Assembly: GCF_016801865.2 (NCBI RefSeq)
Contig: NC_068939.1
Span: 65,193,273 to 65,257,272, forward strand
Source of the DNA: Culex pipiens pallens
Taxonomy: Eukaryota; Arthropoda; Insecta; Diptera; Culicidae
Direction of reading: 5' to 3'
Length of the DNA: 64,000 nucleotides
Below the pieces are notes generated by a model. That model was not told the DNA's origin. It saw nothing but the letters and a program-made list of their open reading frames with translations, and did no database searches. The translations under genes and the position numbers were made by a program. Below are positions 33,024 through 45,900 of the stretch, one piece after another. Each line of letters starts with the position of its first letter. Positions within the stretch are counted from its first letter, which is position 1.

Positions 33024-35690
33024 ACGTGGAGCAAACAGAAGGAAAGGATCTGAGTTTGTTTTTATACTTTTGCAAGGTCATTGAAACGGAAACCACTTTG
33101 AGGCGTGGCAATTGGTGGTGTTTAAATCACACCTGAAATAATTAGAGGGTAAAGTACCGCGAAAATTATGCAAAATTTAAAGCATGTTGATGAAATTGGA
33201 GTTGCTCGCAATGCAATTACAGAAATTTGCATGCAATTGTAAGTTTAAAATAAAATTTAGAATCAACACTCAGGCTATCAGAATTATTTCAAATTGAACG
33301 AACCCTTACGTTAGCAAACCCTGGGACAATCGGTTATGCAAATCTGCCGCGATGCTCATGACTTCGAACTCGTTTCTGCTCAAGTGGCTCACAGATTAAG
33401 ATATTTGCACCGTTCATTGCACCTGGTCGACCGAGCCGGTTGTGCAGCCGGTAAGGCACTCTACAAACTGTCCCCCAGCGGACACTGTTCACCCATCAGG
33501 TTGCAATTATATCATCGACTGGCCAGTGTTTAATTGTTCATATTTGTGTTTGAATCGGTGTCCCGTTGCCCGGACCAGCAGGTTGTTCAACCAGTGCTCA
33601 GCGACCGATCGTAACGTTTAGAAGTGGACCTCTTTACTGTAGCTGATGACGCAATGACTTCATCTTCCTCGTTCGATATTTTTAATTGGACCTGGAAACA
33701 TGAGTGAACTTCGTTGCAACAATGACAACGCTACCTATTAACAATATTAAACATTACAATTTATAGCAAGCCTACTGCGCGAAACAGCAACGGTAGTTGG
33801 CCGTGGGATTGCCTTCGCAATTTAAGCATTTGTCGCGCAATCTGTGCTGCTTAGTGGTGCTATCAATAATTATTGGCTCAACTTCCAGGGAAGACAGTAC
33901 TTTTTCGTGAAATGTGTTTCATCTTACATCAGTTAGTGTGGTCAAAGGTAACAAGTTCTCAGGATTCATCGAGTAGCATTTAATGGTAAGACTTTAGACG
34001 CCCAAAGTGATCGTCAAATTTGCCGAAGATTTCTTTTTCTAGTTTCTGGTTTCGTTCACTTAACCACTTGTTCTAGTACTGGCAGCATGCAGCATTATTA
34101 GTTTGTAATTATTTTCTTTTTTATGCTAAGCTCGTTGAAAGCATGCTGCAGACCCGCCAACTACCAGCCGAGATCATTCCAGCCCCAGCTCTGGAGAAAA
34201 AGGCACCACCAGATTATTATAGGTTATGGTAATCGATTATGTAATGTGCTCTGTGTAATTCTGGTGAGCAGACATACACTCGTTGGTGATGGTTTTGAGT
34301 CTGAACAGCTGCTGCTCTAACGCAGAGCATAGCGTGTGCTTAGTAGGCGGGGGTGATTATGACAAAGCTCCTCTTGTTTTGTGGCCAAGCTTGAGTCGAA
34401 GCTTGGATGATCTCCAGTTTTCTTGTTTGCTCTGAAAGAAGCTTATTAGCCATGGTTAACCTAAATGATTGCGGTTGAATGGAACAATCAGAATGACGAA
34501 ATGTTTGTTTTTTATATTGGTGAATGTTAAATATAAATCAGGAACCATCGAAGAAGCTTGAATTTACAGAACGATGCATAATTAAGACTCTGCCTTTTCC
34601 ATAAAGTAACAGCAGTTTTGCTGTTCAAACAGCAGAGTAATTATACTGCAAATCACCTAATTTTCACGCAATTTTCAGATACCTCTTATCTTCTCCACTC
34701 ACAAAAAAAAACAAACTCATGAATGCAGAATAATTGAAGACCCAAAGACCCACTCAGCGCAGCAGAGCTGCGGGAAAATTACCCTAGCATTCAGGTTGAA
34801 GTGCGCACAAACAGCCTCAACCATTAATTGGATAAAGCTTCACGCGTTCACACCTTTGATAATCACCTTTTTGTATTCACTTCATCATATCAGTTCATCT
34901 AGCTTGCCCACAATGATTTTACAAGTTCATGATAACGAATCCGGCCTGTGGCAGGTGAATTTGAGCGCGCATTTATCAATCAGAAACCGTATCACATTGA
35001 GGGTGGTGTGAACTCAACCACAATTAGTAACCCCAAATATGTCGAAGCCTTGATCAAATTTGACCACCAACGAAGGAAGTGGAAATTACAGCGATTTTCC
35101 TCTTGAGCCCACTTTATAAATCACACACACAATGGGACTTGTGTAACTACAATGCTTAAGCTTCGATTAAGCTGTGTTTGGCTTTGTTTTGACACCTGTA
35201 ATTTTTCTCCCCCGCAGCAGTAGTGTAAGTTTGGTACGAGGGTGTCAGGTAGTACAAGCAACTAGAGGCATAAGGTTGATTGAAGCGTGTTCAACATTGG
35301 TTCACTGGTTTGATTAATTTATTTGACTTGTTTCGAGGAAATAATTGGGTGAAGGTTCCTCAATGTAAGGTTTTCATGATTAATTTATAAATTTGATTTT
35401 TTTAGCCTTTTGGTTTTAACTTGGCAATCGATGGTGGGCCCTCCAAACCTACCGTCTTATTGAAATACAACATTTTTGGTTGATCGAAGGTTTATGAATT
35501 ATGTAAGCAATGTTTTTTGGAATTATGTTTTAGACGATCATCGTTTGTCGATCAATAACCACAGATTTTTAATCTTCTTCATCAAACATACACAGCAAAA
35601 AATCCGATGGTAAAATCGCATGCAAAAGCATGCACATCACCCTCGTCAAAATAAACACTTAATATTACACACTGCATGTACAATTTTTGT
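33024..35690. other. Low-copy gene-poor DNA
   Basis: The longest stretch in the window free of obvious repeats. Composition is more balanced than in the repeats, as in introns or enhancers of a large gene. I find no ORF with family resemblance and no paired splice sites that I trust. Confidence 0.4.
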
Positions 35691-35701
35691 AAAAAAAAAA
35701 A

Positions 35702-35776
35702 TGCACCGGACGGGAATCAAACCCAGCACCTACAGTACGGACTGGCGCCTTAACCCGCTCGGCCATCAGACCGATG
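35702..35776 (-). mobile_element. tRNA-like sequence (SINE head or tRNA pseudogene) followed by T11
   Basis: On the minus strand: the end pairing CATCGGT with TCCGGTG (one wobble, one mismatch), A box TGGCCGAGCGGGTTAAG, B box GGTTTGATTCC, then a run of 11 T at 35701-35691 that would stop RNA polymerase III. The anticodon arm is too small for a tRNA and there are extra bases before the A box, so a functional tRNA is unlikely. It could still be transcribed. Confidence 0.55.
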
Positions 35777-36375
35777 AAAAATGGAAAGGATAAACGTATA
35801 TGTGAGCTTGACATTTCGATCAAGTAGGTTTCCCATACTGATGGGCTACATATTTCAGGGTGTAATATTACACAGAATTTCATAAAATAATGCAAAATTC
35901 GTTTTACACGCAGGCCTTTTACACGCAGCTGGATTACTACTTTATTTGCTGTGTATGCAAAAAAGTCACGTTGCATGTTAGCAGCAGCAACACGTGCTTC
36001 CATCGTGTATTAATTTTCAATTTTGCTTAGCATTTGAATTCAAAAAGCAAACATCAATAATTTATTATTTTCATATAGCTCAAGCAAATGCAGCACATCG
36101 GAAGCGTTCGGAATGCATTTTATTGCATTGAAGTGAATGCAGTTGCTTGAGTGAGTTACTTTGTGATAATTTCAGTTCGAAACAGCAACGCTAAATTAAG
36201 CAATTGACTAGGCTTTATGTTTGAATTACTAATCAAATTCCATAAATACTGCAGCAAATCATGTGGCTCTTGATAATGTCTTGTCTTATAATATTTTTTA
36301 AAAACGTCAAACATTATGCTTTCGTGCTTTATTACAGCTCTTCTTTACATTTTGTTTTAATATTTTGTGTTTGAG
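35777..36375. other. Low-copy DNA, nothing recognised
   Basis: Short words such as GCAGCAGC and repeats of TGCATT occur, but no defined feature is supported. Confidence 0.35.
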
Positions 36376-37983
36376 TAGTTCTTTCCGATTTCGAAAATCG
36401 ACTTTTCTTTGTACTTTTTGATCTGGATGAAACTTTGTCCTTGTATCCCCGATGTCAAAAGAAGTTATTTTGCATCATTATTTTTTTCTATTGAAGTCTT
36501 CATACAGAATGATTATGAAAACTTATAAATTTTCTGATCGATTTGGACTATGATTAGGACTTTTCGTAATAAAAAAGGAAAACGCGGAAAAAAGAATACC
36601 GAATTTTTCATTCATCTTTTTATAATCAGAAGTTGAGTTCCCAAAAACGTGAATTTAATTTTTGAATATTTTCGATATGTTTAAGGTGACTAAATTAGAA
36701 CATGTTTGAGTTATTTTGCAAGATGGTGCAAAATCTGTTTTTTTCTTATTATTTACTTCGGCAAAGTTGTAAGTATTGATGAGGACTATTACGACAAAAT
36801 AGGTTCACGGAAAATGGTGATTTTTTAATAAACTTTTTTAACAAAAATTCAGTTTCCCAAAATCCCAATTTTTTAATAAAAAAATATTTTTTCAATTATA
36901 ACCGAAAAAATTGTGAACTATCGCCAATCAGCCCACCATTTTCTAATGACGATATCTCAGCAACTAATGAATGGTCCGATTTTCAATGTTAATACATGAA
37001 AAATTCGTGAAATTTTCCGATCTTTTCGAAAAAAATATTTTTTAAATCAAGACTAGCATTTTAAATGGGCGTAATATTCAATGTTTGGCCCATAATATTC
37101 ACGAATGTTTCATGTATTAACCCTGAAAATCGGACCATTAATTGCTAAGGTATCGTCATTAGAAAATGGTGGGCTGATTGGGTGAGACTTAGAAAACTTC
37201 AATTTTCGTGTTTCTTTTTCTTTAAGCCGCTGTATTTCAGCAACCAGAGGTCCAATCTTCAATGTCTCTTTGACAATTTTATAGCAAATTTTCTGAACTT
37301 TTCAAAAAAAAAATATTTTTAGAAATGGTCACTCATGGTCACTATTTTTGAAAATTGAAAAACTGCAAATATTTCGCTAAAATCAAACTTTCGGTGGCTA
37401 TATCTTGAAACGGAGCCCTTTATCACTCTGTAGAGTACTTTTCGCTTGCAAATTCAATTTTGCATTAAAAAATAATGTCAAACTTGTTTTTGCATTGAAC
37501 TTCGATTTTTTTCCAAAAATCACTATTTTTTTCAAAAAATCATAACTCGGCGGCAGATTTTTTGACCATGTTTCTCTATGGCTCAAAAGTTGCGGATTTT
37601 TGTCCCCAAAAACATATAAAAAAATCTCGAAAATAAAAAAAAATAAGTATTTAGGGAAATTGAGTTTTAGTGAAAAAAAAGTTGATAAAAAAATCTGCAA
37701 ATTTTTTTTTCCGTGTACCTATTTTTTCTCAAAAGTCCTCAACAATATCTTCAACTTTGCCCAAAACCCCAAATTGATCAGAAAATTCACTCAAAAGTTA
37801 CAGCTGTTTGAATATTTACATACCATTTTTGTATGGACAGCTGCCAAAATTGTAGGGAGACTTGTATGGGTGAACCAATGACACTAAATAGCTTATTTGT
37901 TCATAGGGAAGGCCCCTTCAATGTTTGAGTCAAATAAAAAAATACAAATAAAATCCATTTTCGGTTTTGGTAGAGAATTGCTC
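36376..37983. mobile_element. Palindromic GAGCAATTCTCTACC family (copy 3)
   Basis: The right end GTAGAGAATTGCTC ends at 37983. The left end near 36376 (GAGTAGTTCTTTCCG) is diverged. The centre at about 37040-37080 contains AAGACTAGCATTTTAAATGG, as in copy 1 (16390-17816). The arms differ in degree of decay: the left arm resembles the 53015-54673 subtype more than the right arm does, so the copy may be chimeric. No target duplication is readable. Confidence 0.65.
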
Positions 37984-38064
37984 AACAATTAAAAATTCTG
38001 ATTTTGCGAAATTGTTTTTTTTCGTGATAAAAAGGGAATGAAAAAATCACTCTTCAACCATAAC

Positions 38065-38499
38065 TAATCTAATCTAATCTAATCTAACCCTATCGCAGCC
38101 AGTCTTTCGAGGGCATCCTGGAGAATGCCTTAGGTTGATTAACGCCTAGCATCTTCTTGTCATTATTAACATTTGCAATGCCCCATTGCATTAAATTGCA
38201 TTGAAACATCATAAACGTTAAAGCGGCCAGGCCAACTGCGTAAAGTTTACCGCAAAGATGATTCGTTGAATTGGATTGAATTTGAGCATAAATGATCAAA
38301 CAACAATACAGTTCTGAATCTACAGGGGAGGAAGAAACGTGGGGATCTCCCGCTCTCGTTCCTGTTTGTTTAGGCAATGAATCGTTGGGAGCACCATGCT
38401 AAGAAGTTTTGGTGCTCCGGGACCTTCATGGATGGGACATCGTATTTCCACGAATGCCCTGGACACTAAATGCCGTGGTTATAGCGCCACAACTCGCTC
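38065..38499 (-). mobile_element. SINE with TTAGATT tail and perfect 24-bp TSD
   Basis: A perfect 24-bp direct repeat (starting AAAAAATCACTC, at 38041-38064 and 38500-38523) brackets the insert. On the minus strand it begins GAGCGAGTTGTGGCGCTATA (tRNA-like A-box style) and ends GGGTTAGATTAGATTAGATT. Its 3' half (AATAATGACAAGAAGATGC, then GACTGGCTGCG) is shared with the SINE at 28945-29555, so both probably use the same LINE machinery, which is not present here. Confidence 0.88.
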
Positions 38500-38563
38500 A
38501 AAAAATCACTCTTCAACCATAACAATAAAAAAACTCCTTGAAAACATACAGATTTAGATCTTT

Positions 38564-39010
38564 GGGATAATTTTGTCTAATTTCGTCGGGGTCATTATTT
38601 TGGCCATGAAATGGGGTCCTTAAGCTAAAATTATTTTAAAAAGTTGAAATTTTGAAAGTTGATTTTTTTTAATTATTTGATATAACCCCTAAAGGACTTT
38701 TTTTAAATGGTTAAAACTATGGGATAATTTTGACCAATTTCGTCAGGGTCATTATTTTGGCCATGAAATGGGGTCCTTAAGCTAAAATTATTCTGAAAAG
38801 CTGAAATTTTGAAAGTTGATTTTTTTAATTATTTGATATACCCCCTAAGGGACTTTGCTAAAATTGGCTAGAACTATGGGATAATTTTGACCAATTTCGT
38901 CAGGGTCATTATTTTGGCCATGAAATGGGGTTTCAAGCTAAAATTAATCCGATAAAATTAACTTTTGAGCTTTTTAAAATTTTGTTATATTCCCTAACGG
39001 AATTGATTTA
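38564..39010 (+). repeat. Minisatellite, three units of 157 bp
   Basis: The word GGGATAATTTTG starts at 38564, 38721 and 38878, a spacing of exactly 157 bp twice. Each unit contains AATTTCGTCAGGGTCATTA (first unit TCGGGG) and TTTTGGCCATGAAATGGGG. The third unit is truncated and diverges after about 90 bases. Confidence 0.92.
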
Positions 39011-39039
39011 TCTATTGATAATTTTTGAAGTGTGAATAA

Positions 39040-39300
39040 CAAAAACTGTTATTATTTTCCCAGAGCCGGAAGTCGGAGCTGACGTTGATGTTCGAGCTGG
39101 AGTGAGACCTCGGAGACTGTATCGGATTCATCTAATTTTCAGCAACTTGGAGTCAGAATCTCTGAAGTCGGGTATTTTTGGAGAGCTGTAGTCGTCGTTG
39201 ACATCATATCCTGCATCCAGAGTCGGAGTTGTCTTCAAAGTATGGATTCAAAGTTGCTTGGAGGTACCCGACTCTGCAGCCCTAACTAGTTCAGAGGAGT
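39040..39300. repeat. Degenerate GAGTCGG simple repeat
   Basis: Irregular GGAGTCGGAG and TCGGAGCTG words ending in CCCGACTCTGCAGCCC near 39270. It is the inverted counterpart of 9505-9700. Confidence 0.5.
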
Positions 39301-39319
39301 TATGGCAACTGCAGGTTTA

Positions 39320-39640
39320 TTTGCAAATTACAAATAAACCAAAACAATAACTTTTTTTGTTATGGAGACATACCAGTTCAATAACATTTTTTGTTATTAT
39401 GCTGCTCCACCTCTCCGCACAAAATAACAAATCTTGTTATTCCTTCATGATTCCTTCTGTGTTATTGGTTTGTTATTGCAATAACAACATAATAACAGTT
39501 TAAGTTATTCTTCGAACAAATCTTTGTTATTGATTTTTGTTATTTTAACAACTAATCCGATCATCCCAATAACATATTTTGATCTTCTCACAATATCAAA
39601 AACTGACCTTCCCAAGTTATTTACGTATGCTCGGGTTTTG
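39320..39640. mobile_element. MITE-like AATAACAAA element (second member)
   Basis: The interior is packed with TTTGTTATT and AATAACA words and the right edge GTATGCTCGGG (near 39626) resembles the CCGTCTGCTCGGG end of the 18243-18680 element. The left end is not clear. Confidence 0.5.
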
Positions 39641-40695
39641 AAACTAGTATCAGATTCATCCAACTTCTTGATTTTGGATCAGTTCACTATTGGATAAATC
39701 TGAAACTAGTTCCAAAAATCCGGATTTTCCGGTGGCCTGTACTCCGGCCACCGGTCTGTGCAGTGCGATTTTTCATTATTGTTCCTGGTGCAAAAACGAA
39801 GCGATTGAAATCAATGCAGCAATCAATTGCTTCTCAGGTATGAGTACACTGATGATGGCTATTACAGGCTCGTGTTCAAATCCCAAGTGCTCGAAATAGA
39901 CTTTTTTCTGCAAGCTTTGTGCTCCAAAGTTTGCCCAGCACTCGAGAGGCAAGGTGCAATACGATTTTCAGCCAATTGTCATGTCACTCCACGACCCTGC
40001 GGGCTTCATCTTTTTCGCTCTTCTCCCGAAGCGCCGTATTAACGCTGGCTGCCTCAACAGGTACCAATTTGGAGCTTTGTTCACGCCAGTTTCTGCAACA
40101 CATAATTTTCCCCTCGCGCAGACTCTCTGGAGTGGCAGTTTCGCCAGGTCGCCAATCATAAGCTCAGCGAAGAAGCTTGCTCAACTCATTTAAAGCAGCG
40201 CGCCGCCAACGCCATCGGAGTTGGTCGATGTTCTGGCTTGTCCCATTGTAATTTTAAGAAAACTTATTTTAAAGTTGGTTCGAAGTTTGGGACAAGCAAG
40301 CACAACATCAACCAGAGCTGGGGACAATTCTAGGTGGCCACCGTCAGCCACAGACCAGTTATTACGGTTTGTCACACAAAAGATCGCGCAAAACTGTCGC
40401 GTCGGCACTTTCTGTGCCAGCTCGCAGCAGAGTCTTGGGAGTCTGGGAAAATGGTACCCTGCCACAAAGAACAGCAGCTGATCATGTGTCGGAGGAGGTT
40501 GATCTTGCAACATGAATCAAGCACGCTGCCAATTAGGTCCGTAAATATTGCTGCGATTCATTTCTAATAGCAACGATGATGATGGGGTTGGAGAGGGACA
40601 GTTTTCGCAATGTTTTTGAAGAATTGTTAGGCAATGACATTGTTTCTTTCAAGAAAACATAAAAAAGAACTGACGAGTACGCTTTGACGAAACAT
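39641..40695. other. GC-richer low-copy island with a small inverted-repeat element
   Basis: Several overlapping short ORFs on both strands compete here without family resemblance, so I do not call a gene. At 40220-40313 lies a 94-bp imperfect palindrome (GTTGGTCGATGTTCTGGC against GCAAGCACAACATCAACC) with GGCTTGTCCCA inside each arm, looking like a tiny MITE. Confidence 0.45.
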
Positions 40696-40699
40696 ATGA

Positions 40700-41045
40700 G
40701 GGTAATTCTTAACCAACTTACGCTAAATCCCCGAGCCCCGACCCCTCTTCGATTTGCGTGAAACTTTGTTCTATGGAGCATCTTTTGTCCCTGATCACGA
40801 ATCTGTTTTTTGATATCTCGTGACGGAGGGGCGGTACGACCCCTTCCATTTTTAAACATGCCAAAAAAGAGGTGTTTTTAACAATTTGCAGCCTGAAACG
40901 GTGATGAGATAGAAATTTTGTGTCAAAGAGACTTTTATGTAAAATTGGACGCCCGATTTGATGGTGTACTCTAAATTTCGAAAAAAAAACCTTTTATTCA
41001 TCGAGATAAAACACTAAAAAAATTAAAAACTCTGCCGTTACTTAT
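40700..41045. mobile_element. Palindromic GGGTAATTCTC family (copy 4, one end only)
   Basis: It starts GGGTAATTCTTAACCAACTT at 40700 and follows the arm of the full copies (CGATTTGCGTGAAACTTTG, then ATATCTCGTGACGGAGGGGC) until about 41045, where the next element begins. The second arm is missing. Confidence 0.75.
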
Positions 41046-41048
41046 CTT

Positions 41049-41875
41049 AGCAATTCTCTACCAAAACCGGAAATGGATTTTATTTGTATTTTTTGATTTA
41101 ACTTAAACTTTGTGGGGGCCTTCCCTATGACCAAATAAGCTATTTTGCGTCATTGGTTCACCCATATAAGTCTCCATACAATTTTGGCTGCTGTCCATAC
41201 AAAAATGGTATGTAAATATTCAAACAGCTGTAACTTTTGAGTGAATTTTCTGATCAATTTGGTGTCTTCCGCAAAGTTGTAGGTATTGTTGAGGACTTTT
41301 GAGAAAAAATAGGTTCACGGAAAAAAATTGCAGATTTTTTTATCAACTTTTTTTCACTAAAACTATTTTTTTTTAAATCAAGGCTAGCATTATAAATGGG
41401 CGTAATACTCAATTTTTGGCCCTTTTAAAATGTTAGTCTTGATTTAAAAATTTTCAAAATATTTTTTTCGAAAAAATCGGAAAATTTAACGAATTTTTTA
41501 TGTATCAACATTGAAAATCGGACCATTATTTGCTGAGATATGGTCATTAGAAAATGGTGGATTTTTCTTAAAGCGGCTCTATCTCAGCAACCCGAGGTCC
41601 AATCTGCAATGTTTCTTAGACAATTTTATAGCAAATTTTCTGAACTTTTTAAAAAAAATATTTTTAGAAATGAAAAACTGCAAATATTTCGCTAAAATCA
41701 AACTTTCGGTGGCTGTATCTTGAAAACGGAGACCTTTATCAAAAAATCTGTAAAGTACTTTTCGATTGCAAATTCAATTTTGCATTAAAAAATAATGTCA
41801 AACATGTTTTTGCATGAAACTTCGATTTTTTACAAAAATCACTATTATTTCAAAAATTCATAATGCACTTAAAAC
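41049..41875. mobile_element. Palindromic GAGCAATTCTCTACC family (copy 2, deleted)
   Basis: It opens TAGCAATTCTCTACCAAAAC at 41049 and follows copy 1 closely, including GTGGGGGCCTTCCCTATGAC and the centre near 41385. Several internal segments are deleted and the right terminus is missing, giving about 0.8 kb rather than 1.4 kb. Confidence 0.75.
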
Positions 41876-42860
41876 AATCAAAATCGAAAATAGGGGAGTC
41901 GAGGACTTCGCGACACAAAATAGACATTACTTGAACTCCACAGAATTTATTTTCTCAAAATCCGAGGGTTGAAGATAGACAAGATCTGTCAACGTAAATC
42001 GATAGAACGTCGAAAATCGATGCAGTTTGATTTTTTGACGATTTTTCCGATGACAATTCATGCTGAATCGTCACATTTACGAAGATGGAAATGACGTCCA
42101 GCCATAAAGTAAAACCTATACCTTTCTTTAGTAAGAAAGGCAAAAAGCGTGAGATTATCCAAAGGCAAGAGTATGACAAAATCAGCCTGTTTGTAACTTT
42201 TTTATTATTTATTCAGATTACCGAGAATATTTTGTGAATATTGATTAAATTCGTTTTTCTTATACCAGTTTACAGAACGGAGGATTTTCGTTTGTTTTGT
42301 AAAGTGCCTACGATTTTCATCGGATTAAGTGGAACGGGACGGCGTCATCGTTAAGGTGGCAGGGGATAAAATTTCTCCATGTTTTTTCGCCATGTTTGAT
42401 GATGGCACGTTACACCTTAAGAGATCAAAAAAACAATGTCGAATAAATAAATTTAAAAAAATATACTGCACAGTCTAGTCTATCGAAAATAAGTGAACCC
42501 TCAGTTTCCTATAAACCCTTCTTCACTTTTTAGCTCATTAATTAGCTTAACTAATAGCAATAATTTAAATGCCATTCTCAGTTGTGCTCAAAACAACCCC
42601 CTGAGAGTAAGAGCCAAGTTGAAAAAAGAGCAAAAACGACGTTTTTACACGATCACGTTTGTTTTTCCTCTTGTTTTTATTTTGAGTCGTTTCACACACA
42701 TATTTTTGTCCGCTTCTTCTATTTTCCAAGGTGGAAAAAATAAGTTTCGCTTTCTTTCGCGCGCGCGCCCGCCTCAACTTCTCTCTCACCGAGAAGCTCT
42801 TCAGGAGAGCTGCGAGAGAAGCCCAGAAGCCCCCCGCGATAGAGTGTGGATCACCACCCA
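41876..42860. other. Upstream flank of the cuticle gene
   Basis: The segment to about 42180 has ACCTTTCTTTAGTAAGAAAGGC (split: ACCTTTCTTTA and GTAAGAAAGGC) at 42119, a short palindrome resembling the ends of another dispersed family. From about 42600 GC rises, with a CGCGCGCGCGC stretch at 42758-42768 and an imperfect GAGAAGCTCTTCAGG palindrome near 42791. This is the likely proximal regulatory region of the cuticle gene. No individual factor site can be assigned. Confidence 0.4.
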
Positions 42861-42898
42861 TATAAAAGAGTGGAAATTTAATGGTTTATGTATCAGTC
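42861..42898 (+). promoter_or_regulatory. TATA box and initiator of the cuticle gene
   Basis: TATAAAAG at 42861-42868 is followed about 32 bases on by TCAGTCAGTCAGT (from 42893), matching the arthropod initiator TCAGT at the expected distance. The predicted start near 42895 leaves a 5' UTR of about 95 bases before the ATG at 42990. Confidence 0.75.
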
Positions 42899-42989
42899 AG
42901 TCAGTGACCGTTCGCAGTGAAAAACAGTGCCCGTTTCGTAGGTCGTGAAAACAGTTGGACAAGTCCTTGGTGATAACATTTGTGCAAAA

Positions 42990-45900
42990 ATGGCCTTCAA
43001 GGTAAATCGAATTGGAAGGACTTTGGAGATTTGTGGAGCAGCTGGTTGGGGCAAAGTGCGATAAAGTTCAAGATTGGAAAACATATTTAAAAAAAACAGA
43101 GACTGTAACAAGTGTTGGGAATGTAAAAAAATAACCAAAATTTCGTGGATTATGAGATGTTGTGAAAGAACAGTTCAACAGTGAATAGCAAAAAAACGAA
43201 AAAGAGCGGTTTATCTTGTTCAAATACGATAAAAGTGAACAAGCAACATCCAGATGAGCTCAACAGTGGGACAAAAAACAATTGTTAAGGGATAACATAT
43301 AAGTAAAACATACATACTTTGAAATGTTCGTGTTGTCTAAATTTTGAATATTAGTGACTAATATTACTTTTTCAGTCATACTCGAATGACGAAATGGTCT
43401 ATTTTTCATTACCATTACCAAAAATATCAGTACTGAAATGTATTTTTCAGGTAAACCTTGTTGGATGAATGTAGGAGAGCCATGCTCTTGTTTAACAAGC
43501 TAAATTGATAAAAAATACCAAAATGCCTCATGATAAGCAAAAGTTACCTTCATTACCAGCGAATTCATATGGAAAAAGTATTTGGAATATTTACTGTTCT
43601 AGAGAATAAAACTTAAAGTTTTCCAATTCTCATTGATAATGAAAATGTCCATAACAGTATCTCATACAAATATTAAGAGGCAGTATTTGTAGATTCTGCT
43701 CGGTTTGTTCTAGAGGTCGTATCGAGGTGCTCCGATTTGGATGAAACTTTCAGGGTTTGTTTGTCTATACATGAGATGAACTCATGCCAAATATGAGCCC
43801 TCTACGACAAAGGGAAGTGGGGTAAAACGGGCACAATACTTCTAACTTACGTGAAATTGTCCGAGGATTCCGAATATGACAAAATTGAGACCAAAAAGTG
43901 CCGTCTTCTCGGTCTACAGGGCAAAAACTAACGTTGTAAAATGTTTGTTCTAGAAAAACCGTAAAACTATGAGAAAAACTGCGATTGGCCAAAAAGTTAA
44001 TACCGTAGGCTTATAGTCCATGAAATTCCCTAACTTTTGACCTATGGGAGTATGGGTGTTGGAGGCTGTTGGGAAAAGTTATTAAGGTTTTAAAAAAATC
44101 CATTTTTAACAGTAATTTGCAAAAGCTATGAGAAAAAGTAAAACCAATCCTGGATGTCTATAGCACATTTTGAAGGGCTTCAAAAGACCATTCGAATGCA
44201 TCTAAGAGAGTTGGAATTGATGAAGTTTTACGGAAATGCGAGCAATTTTAAGATTTTTCATGTTTTTTGGACCTCAAACTTCAATGCCCGTTTTACCCCA
44301 CTTCCCTTTGTCGTAGAGGGCTCATATTTGGCATGAGTTCATCTCATGTATAGACAAACAAACCCTGAAAGTTTCATCCAAATCGGAGCACCTTAAGTTT
44401 TTATGTAATTTTCCCTTAGTTATGTAAATTACAAAAATCATCAGCCTGCTTTACCCCGCAAAAAGAATACAAAATTGTGTTATTTTAATCAATAAAAAGA
44501 AAAAAAATCTTTTCTGAAGATTTCTTTGAAGAAGTTATTCATAAAAAGCATATACTAGGTTCAAGCAGAAAAAAAACGATTTATTTTGATTTTAAATTAG
44601 CGTTCTCTTGGGGTTGTCATCTTACCCCCCTCTCCTCTACTTACTAAATAATCTTCTTTTATTCAACTTATTGCATAAAAAACTATTTTGGTTTCAAAAA
44701 ATCAGAAAATTATGTTTTTGTCGTCACGAGTTAAATGTTCTCTAAACATGTAAAATCAGCTTGACCAACACAAAATAACCTATTTTTCAAAAGGTCCGCA
44801 AAACACATTTCTTTATCTAAATCAATAAAAATCATCCAGGTAACGAAACAAAATGAAAATTATTCAGTAATTTTGATTAGGAAGTTCCAAACAAAATTAA
44901 AAATTTGCCGAGAAATTGTAAAAAAATTGATTTGATTCATGATACTTTCACAATGGATGAAACAAATAAAAAAAGTTTTAATAACAAATCAAATTTTTAT
45001 TATTTTTTTTTATTTTCACAAAAAAATATCACTTTACAGAAAATTCATAAAGGCATTCGGAAAATTGCAATTTTTATGCTTAACGTCTAATTCAAATTTG
45101 CGTTGGCGTTATCATTTATTTAATGAATGGCTTTAGCTTGCCGTCATTGTCTTAATATTTTTAAATTAAAATTTGCAATGAGGGCTTAACAACATTTAAA
45201 AGGGCTTAGTGCGTGGGCTCGATTTTTTTTATTAATATAATTCCAAACAATCTACAAGAGTTATTATCCAATACTCCGTTTTTTTTTCTTAAAATATGCA
45301 AGAGTTAATTATCGCGAATCGAGATGATCATAAAAATATCCAGTTCGATGTTGGGACTAATAACCATAAAAGCAAACCAGTTGACTTATTCCCTGAAAAG
45401 CAGCAAAGTAACAAGATAATTAACCAATTTTCCAATCTTGATCAAAAGCAACCTTTACATAACCCAACATAACTACGACGACGATAACCAAATTACAGCA
45501 GCAACAGACCCACTGACATTGTTTTTCTTCTTCATGTATTTTTTGTGCTCCTTTTAGTTTGTAGTTTTTGCTTGCCTGGTGGCGTTTGCGGCCGCTTACC
45601 CCGGCAGCTACGGCGACTACTACGGAGCGGAACACGGCGTGGCGGAGGAGGAAGCCGGCGCCGTCGACGAGCACCAGTACGGACAGATTGCGCGGATCTC
45701 GCTGGACGGCGGTCACGGTCACCACGAGTACGCGGCCCACCACGAGGATGAGCATGTGGATTATTATGTGAGTTGATTTTAGGGGAACGATATGGCAAAT
45801 TTTCAATGGTTTTTACATCATCTTTCAATATACAGCAATTCCCCACGAAAACAGCATGATTCGAAAAAAAAGTTCTCCGATCGAACTCAAAATTTTTCAA

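Noticed and set aside
39919..40567. Cluster of overlapping ORFs in the GC-richer island
   Set aside because: Competing frames on both strands, no family resemblance, no coherent splice sites; expected by chance at this composition.
45532..45900. Arg/His-rich ORFs on the minus strand opposite cuticle exon 2
   Set aside because: They are shadows of the GC-rich coding exon on the other strand.
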